A program made the position numbers and the translations under genes. This document shows, in pieces, positions 15,047 to 22,524 of a stretch of DNA of 28,110 nt. Under the pieces are notes generated by a model. That model saw only the letters and a program-made list of their open reading frames with translations, was not told the DNA's origin and searched no databases. The first letter of the stretch is position 1. Every line of letters begins with the position of its first letter. The DNA comes from Kitasatospora phosalacinea (GTDB lineage: Bacteria > Actinomycetota > Actinomycetes > Streptomycetales > Streptomycetaceae), in NCBI RefSeq assembly GCF_000716545.1, contig NZ_JNWZ01000089.1, forward strand, positions 1 through 28,110, in the 5' to 3' direction.

Positions 15047-16015
15047 ATGACCACGGCTCCCACCCCGGTGCCGGCCCCGGCCGCCGCTGACCCCAGCGGC
15101 GGCCCGGGCGCCCCCGGCACCGCCACCGCACCCCCCGCCGCCCGACCCACCGCCCGACCCACCAGGCGCCGCCCGCGCGGCGGCGCCTGGCTGGCCACCG
15201 TGCCGCTGCTGGCCTTCTTCCTGGTCGGCTTCGGCCTGCCCGCCGTCGCCATCGTCACCGGGGCGTTCACCGTCTCCAGCGACGCCGAGAGCGGCGCCGG
15301 CTCGTTCACCACCGCCAACCTGACCGACTCGGTGCAGGGCGCGTACTGGACGGCGCTGGTCTCCAGCGTGAAGCTGTCCGCACTGACCGCGCTGATCGGC
15401 ACCGTGCTCGGCGTCCCGATCGCCCAGGCCGTGCTGACCTCCCGGTTCCGGCTGCTGCGCGAGGCGGTGCTGACCGCCTCCGGCGTGCTCGCCAACTTCG
15501 GCGGCCTGCCGCTGGCGTTCGCCTTCGTCGCCACCCTCGGCAACGCGGGCGAGCTGACCAAGGCGTTCCACCTGACCGACCACGGCTGGTCGCTGTACAG
15601 CTTCACCGGCCTGGCCGTCACCTACCTGTACTTCCTGGTGCCGCTGATGGTGCTCACCATCACCCCCGCCCTGGAGGGCCTGCGCCTGCAGTGGCGCGAG
15701 GCCGCCCGCAACAACCGGGCCACCACGCCGCAGTACTGGCGGCACGTCGCGCTGCCGATCCTGTTCCCCTCGCTGCTCGGCGGCTTCGTGCTGCTGTTCG
15801 GCTCGGCGTTCGCCGCGTACGCCACCGCCGCCGCGATGGTCGGCGCGACCGTCCCGCTGATCAGCCGCCAGATCGCCGACGCGCTCTCCGGCAACGTGCT
15901 GGTCGGCCAGGGCAACCTGGCGCTGGCGCTCAGCCTCGACATGATCATCGTCGCCGTCCTGGTGATGGCCGTCTACCTGCCCCTCCAGCGCCGGAGCGCC
16001 CGATGGCTCAGCTGA
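15047..16015 (+). CDS. ABC importer permease 1
   Basis: 322 residues. A Pro/Ala-rich N-terminal tail of about 45 residues precedes six hydrophobic segments. The EAA-type cytoplasmic loop is seen as WREAARNNRATTPQYWRHVALPILFPSLL, with the conserved Glu-Ala-Ala and Gly position altered to Asn. It forms the channel with permease 2. It starts eight bases after the binding-protein stop and its end overlaps the next gene by 13 bases, so it is operonic and probably translationally coupled. Confidence 0.88.
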   Translation: MTTAPTPVPAPAAADPSGGPGAPGTATAPPAARPTARPTRRRPRGGAWLATVPLLAFFLVGFGLPAVAIVTGAFTVSSDAESGAGSFTTANLTDSVQGAYWTALVSSVKLSALTALIGTVLGVPIAQAVLTSRFRLLREAVLTASGVLANFGGLPLAFAFVATLGNAGELTKAFHLTDHGWSLYSFTGLAVTYLYFLVPLMVLTITPALEGLRLQWREAARNNRATTPQYWRHVALPILFPSLLGGFVLLFGSAFAAYATAAAMVGATVPLISRQIADALSGNVLVGQGNLALALSLDMIIVAVLVMAVYLPLQRRSARWLS

Positions 16016-16830
16016 ACCCCCGTCCCCGGCTCTGGCGCTGGGCGGTCCTGCTGCCGGCCGGCCTGTACTTCCTGGTCCCGATGGCCGCCTCGGTCTGGTT
16101 CTCGATCGACGACGCCGACGGCATCTCCTTCGACGCCTACACCGGCCTGCTCTCCGCGCCCGGCTTCACCGACAGCCTGGTGCTGACCCTGGAACTCGCC
16201 GCCGTCACCGTCGTGGTGCTGCTGCTCCTGCTGGTGCCCGCGATGATCGCGGTCCGGATCGGCGCGCCCAAGCTCCGCCCGGTGCTCGAAGTGGTCTGCA
16301 CCCTGCCGCTGGTGGTGCCGCCGGTCGCGCTGACCGCCGGCCTGATCGGCGTGCTGCGCTGGGGCCCCGACCACCTGATGGACACCCCCTTCTTCCAGAC
16401 CTTCGTCTTCGTCCAGCAACCGGAGTTCCCGCTCGTCCTGGTCATCGCCTACGTCCTGATGGCGCTCCCGCTCGCCCACCGCGCCCTGGACTCCGGGCTG
16501 CGCGCCGTGGACGTGCGGACCCTGGTCGAGGCCGCCCGCAACTGCGGCGCGAGCTGGCCGCGGGCCGTCGTCTCGGCGATCGTGCCGAACCTGCGCGGCG
16601 CGCTGCTGAACGCCGCCTTCCTCACCCTGGCCCTGGTGCTGGGCGAGTTCACCACCGCCTCGATCCTCGGCTACCAGCCCTTCGCGGTGTGGATCTACTC
16701 GGTCGGCAACAGCCGGGGCCAGATGTCCGTCGCGGTGTCCGTGCTCAGCCTGCTGATCACCTGGGTGCTGCTGCTCCTGCTGGCCGCCGCCGGCCGCGAG
16801 CGCCGCCACCAGACCGCCGCCACCTCCTGA
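16003..16830 (+). CDS. ABC importer permease 2
   Basis: 275 residues with about six transmembrane segments. The EAA loop reads VEAARNCGASWPRAVVSAIVP, close to the canonical form. ATG 16003 lies inside the last codons of permease 1. It is the second half of the membrane channel and matches the 2-aminoethylphosphonate/iron permease superfamily. It stands 23 bp before the ATPase gene. Confidence 0.88.
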   Translation: MAQLNPRPRLWRWAVLLPAGLYFLVPMAASVWFSIDDADGISFDAYTGLLSAPGFTDSLVLTLELAAVTVVVLLLLLVPAMIAVRIGAPKLRPVLEVVCTLPLVVPPVALTAGLIGVLRWGPDHLMDTPFFQTFVFVQQPEFPLVLVIAYVLMALPLAHRALDSGLRAVDVRTLVEAARNCGASWPRAVVSAIVPNLRGALLNAAFLTLALVLGEFTTASILGYQPFAVWIYSVGNSRGQMSVAVSVLSLLITWVLLLLLAAAGRERRHQTAATS

Positions 16831-16853
16831 CACGCCCCCGGAGACCGCCACCC

Positions 16854-17933
16854 ATGAGCACCGCCACCGCCCCCCTCGCCGAGGACGCCGCCACCGGCAG
16901 CGCCACCGTCGAATTCCGTTCGCTGCGAAGGACGTTCGGTACCACCACCGCCCTGGACGGCCTCGACCTGGCCGTCCGCCCCGGCGAACTGCTCGCCCTG
17001 CTCGGCCCGTCCGGCTGCGGCAAGACCACCGCGCTGCGGATCCTCGCCGGCTTCGAGACCCACGACTCCGGCGAGGTGCTGGTCGACGGCGAGGACATCA
17101 CCCGCATCCCCGCGCACCGGCGCGACGCCGGCATGGTGTTCCAGTCGTACAGCCTCTTCCCGCACCTCACCGCCGCCGACAACGTCGCCTTCGGCCTGCG
17201 GATGCGCGGCGTCGGCAAGTCCGAACGGCTGCGCCGCGCCCAGGAGTTGCTGGAGCTCGTCGGCCTGCCGCAGCGCGCCGCGCACTACCCGCACCAGATG
17301 TCCGGCGGCCAGCAGCAGCGCATCGCGCTGGCCCGCGCGCTCGCCCTCCAGCCGCGCGTCCTGCTGCTGGACGAGCCGCTGTCCGCCCTCGACGCGAAGG
17401 TCCGCCTCGCGCTGCGCGAGGAGATCCGCCGCCTCCAGCAGGAGTTGGGCATCACCACCCTGTTCGTCACCCACGACCAGGAGGAGGCACTCTCGATGGC
17501 CGACCGGGTCGCCGTCCTGCGCGCCGGCCGCCTCGAACAGTGCGCCGCCCCTTCGGAGTTGTACTCCCGGCCGGCCACCGCGTTCGTCGCCGAGTTCGTC
17601 GGCACCATGAGCCGCGTGCCGTGCTCGCGCACCGCCGGCGGCGGGGTCGAGGTGCTCGGCCGCCGCCACCCCGTGGACGGCGCCCTGCCCGCCGACGGCG
17701 ACCTGCACGTCCTGGTGCGCCCCGAGCACGTCGCCCTCACCCCCGCCGGGGACGGCCCCGCGCTGGTCGTCGCCGCCTCCTTCCTCGGCGCCGTCACCCG
17801 CCTCACCGTCCGCCTCCCCGACGGCACCGAGGTCAAGTCGGACCTCCCCACCGAGACCGCCGCCACCCTCCCGCCGGGCTCCCGCGCCGCCCTCGCCCTC
17901 CCCGACCGCCCCGTCCTGGTCGACCGGGCCTGA
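16854..17933 (+). CDS. ABC importer ATPase
   Basis: 359 residues. Walker A GPSGCGKTT (51-59), Q-loop VFQSYSLFPH, signature SGGQQQR (150-156), Walker B VLLLDEP (169-175), D-loop SALD, switch His in THDQEEA, then a C-terminal TOBE region (about 270-355). This is the layout of the spermidine/iron/phosphonate (PhnT-like) subfamily. It powers the two permeases before it. CCGGAG lies about nine bases before the ATG. Confidence 0.92.
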   Translation: MSTATAPLAEDAATGSATVEFRSLRRTFGTTTALDGLDLAVRPGELLALLGPSGCGKTTALRILAGFETHDSGEVLVDGEDITRIPAHRRDAGMVFQSYSLFPHLTAADNVAFGLRMRGVGKSERLRRAQELLELVGLPQRAAHYPHQMSGGQQQRIALARALALQPRVLLLDEPLSALDAKVRLALREEIRRLQQELGITTLFVTHDQEEALSMADRVAVLRAGRLEQCAAPSELYSRPATAFVAEFVGTMSRVPCSRTAGGGVEVLGRRHPVDGALPADGDLHVLVRPEHVALTPAGDGPALVVAASFLGAVTRLTVRLPDGTEVKSDLPTETAATLPPGSRAALALPDRPVLVDRA

Positions 17934-17939
17934 GGAACC

Positions 17940-17959
17940 AGGGGCCCTCCCGGGCCCCT
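17940..17959 (+). terminator. Short hairpin between importer ATPase and HAD genes
   Basis: AGGGGCCC and its complement around a TCCC loop, six bases after the ATPase stop, no T tract. It probably reduces or partly ends transcription into the HAD and SMR genes rather than isolating them, because the gap to the next gene is only 59 bp with no clear promoter. Confidence 0.4.
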
Positions 17960-17992
17960 GACCACGCGTCTTCCCACGTAAGAGGTACCGCC

Positions 17993-18655
17993 ATGCCCGC
18001 ACCCCGTCCCGCCGCCGTCCTCTTCGACATGGACGGCACCCTGGTCGACACCGAGCACCTGTGGTGGCAGGCCGCGGCCGAACTCGCCGCCGAGCTGGAC
18101 CTGACGCTCACCGACGCCGACCTCCCGGACGTCCTCGGCCGGGCCGTCGAGCACACCGCCGCCCACCTGCACCGCAGCAGCCGCACCTCGCGTCCGGAGG
18201 CCGACCTGGTGGAGCGCCTGAACGCGACCTTCGCCGCGAAGGTCGCGTCCCGGATCGTCCCCCGCCCGGGCGCCCTCGCGCTGCTGGCCGCACTGCGCAC
18301 CGCCGACGTCCCGACCGCCCTGGTCTCGGCGTCCCCGCGCCGGGTGGTCGACCTCGTCCTGGCCGCCCTCTCCCCGCACCGGTTCACCACCACGCTGGCC
18401 GCCGAGGACACCGCCCGCACCAAGCCCGCACCGGACCCGTACCTGGCCGCCGCCGCCCGCCTGGGCCTGGCGCCCACCCGCTGCGTGGCCGTCGAGGACA
18501 CCCCGACCGGCGTGGCCTCCGCCCGCGCCGCGGGCTGCCGGGTGCTGGCGGTGCCGTCCGCCGTCCCGATCCCGGCCGCCGCGGGCACCACCGTGCTGGA
18601 CAGCCTGGAACGCGCGGACCTCCCGTTCCTCGCCTCGCTCACCGCCGCCCCCTGA
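17993..18655 (+). CDS. HAD-superfamily hydrolase (beta-phosphoglucomutase-like)
   Basis: 220 residues. Motif I DMDGTLVDTEHLWW carries the nucleophile and acid Asp. Motif II is LVSAS, motif III Lys is in RTKPAPDPY, and motif IV is VEDTPTGVASARAAG. The helical cap domain (about 20-85) lacks the cap lysine that true phosphonatases use. It is therefore a phosphatase or phosphomutase-type enzyme of unknown substrate, placed at the end of the importer operon. Its TGA overlaps the ATG of the SMR gene by one base. Confidence 0.85.
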   Translation: MPAPRPAAVLFDMDGTLVDTEHLWWQAAAELAAELDLTLTDADLPDVLGRAVEHTAAHLHRSSRTSRPEADLVERLNATFAAKVASRIVPRPGALALLAALRTADVPTALVSASPRRVVDLVLAALSPHRFTTTLAAEDTARTKPAPDPYLAAAARLGLAPTRCVAVEDTPTGVASARAAGCRVLAVPSAVPIPAAAGTTVLDSLERADLPFLASLTAAP

Positions 18656-18975
18656 TGCCGTACCTGCTGCTCGCCCTGGCGATCGCCGGTGAGGTCTGCG
18701 CGACCAGCCTGCTCAAGCTCACCGACGGCTTCTCCCGGCTGTGGCCGAGCCTGGCCGTCGCGGTCGGCTACGTGCTGTCCTTCACCCTGCTCGGCCGCGC
18801 CCTCAGGCACATCCCGGTCTCCGTCGCGTACGCGGTCTGGTCGGGCGCGGGCACGGCCGCCGTCGCGGCGATCGGCGCGGGCTTCTTCGGCGAGTCGCTG
18901 GGCCGCCTCCAGTGGTGCGGCATCGCGCTGGTGATCGCCGGCGTGGTGCTGCTCAACCTGCGCTCCACCCGCTGA
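18655..18975 (+). CDS. Small multidrug resistance (SMR) family transporter
   Basis: 106 residues with four transmembrane helices. The essential membrane Glu is in IAGEVCATSLLKLTDGF (E14) and the GWALRHIPVSVAYAVW-like segment reads LGRALRHIPVSVAYAVWSG, both hallmarks of the EmrE/Qac branch. It works as a proton-coupled dimer exporting cationic compounds. The start is coupled to the HAD gene (TGATG). Quaternary ammonium compounds are typical substrates, so a role in handling methylated amines made from phosphonates is possible but only inferred. Ordinary drug export is the default. Confidence 0.92.
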   Translation: MPYLLLALAIAGEVCATSLLKLTDGFSRLWPSLAVAVGYVLSFTLLGRALRHIPVSVAYAVWSGAGTAAVAAIGAGFFGESLGRLQWCGIALVIAGVVLLNLRSTR

Positions 18976-18978
18976 CCC

Positions 18979-19015
18979 CGGCCCGCCCGTACGGGGAGCC
19001 GACCGGGGCGGGCCG
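18979..19015 (+). terminator. Possible terminator after the SMR gene
   Basis: Ten-base arms CGGCCCGCCC and its complement around a 17-base loop, four bases after the SMR stop. No T tract. Weak evidence apart from position, since the operon converges here with the glycosidase gene. Confidence 0.4.
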
Positions 19016-19119
19016 CCCTGCACCGGGAGGCCACCGGCACCGCCCCCGACCGGACCGACCACCCGGAGGACGCCGCGGTGGAGCCCCGGCCGGAGGGCCG
19101 TCCGCCGCCCGGGCGGTCC

Positions 19120-19183
19120 CCTGCTCGAACGACGCCCTACTCGAACGCCGCCCTGCTCGAACGCCGCCCTACTCGAGCGATGC
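19120..19183. repeat. Four tandem 16-bp repeats at the 3' end of the glycosidase gene
   Basis: Units CCTGCTCGAACGACGC, CCTACTCGAACGCCGC, CCTGCTCGAACGCCGC and CCTACTCGAGCGATGC follow each other without spacers. The last unit contains the minus-strand stop codon and final codons (LE, stop) of the glycosidase gene at 19169-20434. It looks like local slippage expansion of the gene's end into the intergenic space; odd- and even-numbered units alternate G/A at position 4. Confidence 0.8.
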
Positions 19184-20434
19184 CCGCAGCGCGTCGACCC
19201 GGTTCGCGGAGGCGGTGAAGTCGGCCCGGTCGAGCTCCCCGGAGGCGAGCGCGGCGGTGAGCGCGGCGGCGGCCGCGTCGCCCTGGGCGACGTCGCGGCC
19301 GGAGCAGAGCAGCAGGTCGACACCGGCGTGCGCGACGGCCAGGGCTCGCTTCGCGGTGCCGCCGACCGGGTCGAGCGCCTTGGCCTCGATCGCGTCGGTG
19401 ATGGTCACGCCCTGGTAGTTCAGGCGGCCGCGCAGCTCGTCGCGGACGACGGTGCCGGACATCCCGGCGGGGGTGCCGGGGTCGAGCGCCGGGTAGACCG
19501 CCCAGGAGAACATCACCAGCTTGACTCCGGCGGCGATCGCGTCCCGGTAGGGGCGTTCGTCGACGCTGCGCAGCTGGTTCAGCGAGACGTTCAGGGTGAC
19601 GGGTTCCTCGTCGGTGTTGGCGCCGGCGGGGGCGCTGCCGAGGCCGGGGAAGTGCTTGGCGGTGGCGGCGACGCCCGCACCCTGCTGGGCCTCGAGGAAG
19701 GCGGAGCCGAGCCGGCCGACGACGGCGGGGTCGGTGCTGTAGGAGCGCTGCGCGGAGTCGGCGAAGTCGCCGGGGGCGCGGTAGACGTCCAGCACGGGCG
19801 CGAGGTTGAGGTTGAGGCCGTACTGGTCGAGCGCGGCGGCGGCCTCGCCGCCGGTGCGGGTGGCGGCGGCGGCCGGGTCGGCGGAGCGGCCGACGTCCTT
19901 GGCGGACTGCGCGGGCCCGCCGGGCACCCGCCGGACGAGTCCGCCCTCCTGGTCGGTCATCAGCAGCAGCGGGCGCCGGTCCGGGCTCTGCTGTTCGGCC
20001 TCCCGCAGCCGGTCGACGGCGGTGCGCAGCGCGGTGGCGCCGTCGCCGACGTTCTCGGCGAAGAAGATCACCCCGGCGACCCGGCCCTCGCGCACCCGCT
20101 GCAGCAGCGCGTCGGGGACGGTGGTGCCGGGGTAGGAGTAGATGATCCGCTGCCCGGCCAGCCGCGCGTCGCTGACGCCGCCGGTCGGCGCGGGCGTGGG
20201 CGTGCGGCCGGGGGTGGGCGTCGGGGACGGGGTCGGGGACGGCGTAGGACTCGGGCTCGGGGAGGGCGTGGGGCTCGGGCTGCCCGGCTCGGGGCTCCCG
20301 GTCGGCCGGGCGCTGCCGGTCGCCGTCCCGGCGGTCCCGGACGGGGCGCCGCCGCCGTTCCCGGCGGAGCCGCAGCCGGTGAGCAGCGTCAGTCCGAGGG
20401 TGAGCACTCCGAGCGAACGCAGTGACCGCAACAT
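19169..20434 (-). CDS. Secreted lipoprotein glycoside hydrolase family 3 (LpqI/NagZ-like)
   Basis: 421 residues. Signal peptide MLRSLRSLGVLTLGLTLL with lipobox LTGC, then a Ser/Pro/Thr-repeat linker of about 50 residues, then a single GH3 barrel. KHFPGLGSA is the family substrate-binding loop, and GVTITDAIEAKAL carries the nucleophile Asp. Family role: release of N-acetylglucosamine from peptidoglycan or chitin fragments outside the membrane. The Asp-x-His acid/base pair of classical NagZ is not obvious in the loop after KHFPG (NTDEEP instead). ATG 20434 is set by the signal peptide; in-frame upstream codons add no sensible sequence. No operon link to the phosphonate genes. Confidence 0.88.
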   Translation of the reverse strand: MLRSLRSLGVLTLGLTLLTGCGSAGNGGGAPSGTAGTATGSARPTGSPEPGSPSPTPSPSPSPTPSPTPSPTPTPGRTPTPAPTGGVSDARLAGQRIIYSYPGTTVPDALLQRVREGRVAGVIFFAENVGDGATALRTAVDRLREAEQQSPDRRPLLLMTDQEGGLVRRVPGGPAQSAKDVGRSADPAAAATRTGGEAAAALDQYGLNLNLAPVLDVYRAPGDFADSAQRSYSTDPAVVGRLGSAFLEAQQGAGVAATAKHFPGLGSAPAGANTDEEPVTLNVSLNQLRSVDERPYRDAIAAGVKLVMFSWAVYPALDPGTPAGMSGTVVRDELRGRLNYQGVTITDAIEAKALDPVGGTAKRALAVAHAGVDLLLCSGRDVAQGDAAAAALTAALASGELDRADFTASANRVDALRASLE

Positions 20435-20472
20435 GCCCTCAGATAAGCACGCGGGAGCGGCCCGGACCAGCA

Positions 20473-20505
20473 CCGCACGGCCCGGGGCGTCGCCGGGCCG
20501 TGCGG
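20473..20505 (-). terminator. Terminator of the FAD oxidoreductase/phosphonatase-like operon
   Basis: A perfect 13-base inverted repeat CCGCACGGCCCGG around a 7-base loop, 39 bp after the phosphonatase-like gene stop. No T tract. It sits between that operon and the glycosidase start at 20434, both on the minus strand. Confidence 0.65.
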
Positions 20506-20543
20506 CGGCGGTCAGGGTCGACACCCCGTCAGCGGACGGCCCG

Positions 20544-21227
20544 TCAGCGGGCGGCCAGCAGCGCGGGCAGCTCGGCGACCGAGGCGAGCACGTGGGTGGC
20601 GCCGTCCGCGCGCAGCCGCGCCTCCTCGTGCGCGCCGGTCAGCACGCCGGCCACCACCGAGGCACCGGCCCGGACGCCGGTGAGCATGTCGTAGCCGGTG
20701 TCCCCGGCCACCGCGACCTGCCGCACCGAGTCGGTGCCGGTGCGCAGCAGCGCGGTCAGCGCCAGGTCGGGGTACGGGCGGCCGCGCCCGGCGTCGGCGG
20801 GGCAGAGCGTCAGGTCCGCGACGTCCCGCCAGCCCAGCGCGTCCAGGATCCGGTCCTGCGTGGTGCGCGCGAACCCGGTGGTGAGCACCACCTTCCGCCC
20901 CTGCCCGCGCAGTTCGGCGATCGCCTCGGCCGCCCCGGGCAGCGCCTCGCAGCGCCCCTGGTCGACCAAGCCCTCGTAGGCGGCCTCGAAGACCAGGTTG
21001 GCCCCCTGCGCCCGGTCCTCGTCCCCGAACAGGTGCCGGAACACCGAGATCTTCGACTCCCCCATGGTGGCCCGCACGTGCGCCAGCATCGCGGCGTGCT
21101 CGGGGCTCCCGGTCTCCACCCCCTGCGAACGCGCGGCCGCGGCGAAGGCCAGCTCCACCAGCCCGTCGTCGGCGACGGTGGTGCCGGCCATGTCGAGCAC
21201 CACCAGGGTCACGTCGTGTGTGGTCAT
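20544..21227 (-). CDS. Phosphonatase-like HAD hydrolase (TIGR03351 type)
   Basis: 227 residues. Motif I LDMAGTTV (Asp12; Ala-Gly in place of Asp-Gly is typical of phosphonatases), cap segment MGESKISVFRH with Lys59 at the place of the PhnX Schiff-base lysine, and motif IV GDTGYDMLTGVRAG. These features match the PhnX-like family described as TIGR03351, thought to cleave the C-P bond of an aldehyde-type phosphonate close to phosphonoacetaldehyde. The ATG at 21227 is preferred, with AAGGA five bases upstream; ATG 21233 is also possible. It follows the FAD oxidoreductase gene in one operon, separated by a small hairpin. That pairing is the usual neighbourhood of the family. Confidence 0.88.
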   Translation of the reverse strand: MTTHDVTLVVLDMAGTTVADDGLVELAFAAAARSQGVETGSPEHAAMLAHVRATMGESKISVFRHLFGDEDRAQGANLVFEAAYEGLVDQGRCEALPGAAEAIAELRGQGRKVVLTTGFARTTQDRILDALGWRDVADLTLCPADAGRGRPYPDLALTALLRTGTDSVRQVAVAGDTGYDMLTGVRAGASVVAGVLTGAHEEARLRADGATHVLASVAELPALLAAR

Positions 21228-21248
21228 GTCCATCCTTACCTGTGTGAC

Positions 21249-21266
21249 GGGCCCCTTCGGGGGCCC
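21249..21266 (-). terminator. Intra-operon hairpin
   Basis: GGGCCCC and its complement around a 4-base loop, directly after the FAD oxidoreductase stop and 22 bp before the phosphonatase-like start. It may stabilise the upstream message 3' end or reduce expression of the second gene. Too short and too close to the next start to be confident it ends the transcript. Confidence 0.35.
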
Positions 21267-22388
21267 TCAGAGCCCGGCCGCGTCGGCCGTCGTCTCGGCG
21301 ATGGCCGGCGAGCACGTCATCCCGCGCCCGCCGGGCCCGGTCACCAGCCAGGCGCCGTCGGTGAGCCGCTGCCGGTGGACGATCAGGCCCGGTTCGGTGC
21401 ACTGGGCGTAGACGCCGGCCCAGCGGCGGCGGATCCGGGGCAGCGGGCGGCCGAGTAGTCCCTCGGCGACGCCGGCGAGGTGGTCGTACGGGTCCTCGAC
21501 CACGTCGAAGCCGAAGGGCTGGTCGTACTCGTGGGTGTCGCCGAGGGTGAGTCCGCCGTCCTGACGCTGCACCATCAGCAGTTGCAGCCGGTGCTGTTCG
21601 GCGACGGGCGGCTGCGGCTGCCCGGCCCGCAGGGCGTCCAGCTCGGGGCCGGCGAAGGCGGGGTAGTAGCGGAAGGAGTCGCCGTCGGCGACGGAGGTGG
21701 TGAGCGTCTCGCCGAGCGGGTCGGTCTGCATCATCTGGAGGCGGACGCGGCGCACCGGCAGGTCGGGGGCGAGTTCGCGGACGAGTCCGCCGAGCCAGGC
21801 GCCGGTGCACAGCAGGACCAGGTCGCCCTCGTGCAGCTGCCCGTGGTCGTCGCGGACGGCGCGGTCGCCGACCAGGTCGCGCACTTCGCGTCCGGGCAGG
21901 AAGGTGTAGCGTCCGGTGGCCTCCAGCGCGGCGCGCAGCGCGCGCTGGGCGGGGCGGGGTTCGACGGCGGCGTCCCGGGCGCAGTGCAGTCCGGCCAGGA
22001 ACTCGCCGCGCAGCGTGGGGTTGAGGGCGCGGACCTCGTCGGCGCCGAGCAGCCGGTAGCCGCGGGCCCCGGCGTCGGGGAGCTTCAGGGCGGCTTCGGC
22101 GACGGCGAGTTCGGCGGCGGTGCGGGCCAGGGTGAGCGAGCCGTTGGGGCGGAACCACAGGCCCGGGACGCGGGCGCCGATCTCCTCCCACAGTTCGCGG
22201 GCGCGCAGCGCGGTGTCCAGTTCGGGGCCGGTGGCGCGGCCGCTGACCCAGACCAGGCCGAAGTTGCGGACGGAGGCGCCGCGGGCCTCGCTCTCGCGCT
22301 CCAGGTGGACGACCTCGTGGCCGCGTTCGACGGCCTGCCAGGCGTGCATGGTGCCCAGCACGCCCGCTCCTACGACGATGACTCTCAT
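21267..22388 (-). CDS. FAD-dependent amine oxidoreductase (TIGR03364 type, PbfD-like)
   Basis: 373 residues of the DAO family. Rossmann motif VVGAGVLGTMHA at residues 5-16, adenine-binding acid in VVHLERE, and the C-terminal GPGGRGMTCSPAIAE loop that closes over the flavin. SVRNFGLVW with its conserved Asn-Phe-Gly is typical of TIGR03364. That clade is linked by gene order to TIGR03351 hydrolases. Members tested in the literature, as I recall, oxidise aminophosphonates, including N-methylated 2-aminoethylphosphonate, to the aldehyde. ATG 22388 begins the fold exactly; the in-frame ATG at 22469 lies inside operator 3. First gene of a two-gene operon with the phosphonatase-like gene, so together they would take an aminophosphonate to an aldehyde plus phosphate. 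Confidence 0.88.
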   Translation of the reverse strand: MRVIVVGAGVLGTMHAWQAVERGHEVVHLERESEARGASVRNFGLVWVSGRATGPELDTALRARELWEEIGARVPGLWFRPNGSLTLARTAAELAVAEAALKLPDAGARGYRLLGADEVRALNPTLRGEFLAGLHCARDAAVEPRPAQRALRAALEATGRYTFLPGREVRDLVGDRAVRDDHGQLHEGDLVLLCTGAWLGGLVRELAPDLPVRRVRLQMMQTDPLGETLTTSVADGDSFRYYPAFAGPELDALRAGQPQPPVAEQHRLQLLMVQRQDGGLTLGDTHEYDQPFGFDVVEDPYDHLAGVAEGLLGRPLPRIRRRWAGVYAQCTEPGLIVHRQRLTDGAWLVTGPGGRGMTCSPAIAETTADAAGL

Positions 22389-22459
22389 GCGGACAGGCTC
22401 GGGCGCCGAGGTGGCCGCCAGTCGTCCGGATCTCGTCGCGGACATGAACCGCCCGCAAG

Positions 22460-22475
22460 AGTTGTCCATACAACC
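22460..22475. promoter_or_regulatory. GntR-type operator 3, before the FAD oxidoreductase operon
   Basis: The core GTTGTCCATACAAC (22461-22474) is a near-perfect dyad with the same GTTG-N6-CAAC arms as the sites at 10728 and 13758. It lies about 72 bp upstream of ATG 22388 on the minus strand, in the 136-bp gap after the flavin-protein gene stop. Confidence 0.72.
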
Positions 22476-22524
22476 CGGCCGTCCCGACCGCCCCGGCCAC
22501 CCGCCCCGGCGCCGCGCGGCACCC

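Noticed and set aside
19120..19183. CRISPR array
   Set aside because: The 16-bp units are contiguous with no spacers and no cas genes are nearby.
20170..20290. Possible minisatellite with regulatory role
   Set aside because: The repetitive bases encode the in-frame Ser/Pro/Thr linker of the LpqI-like lipoprotein, which is a sufficient explanation.
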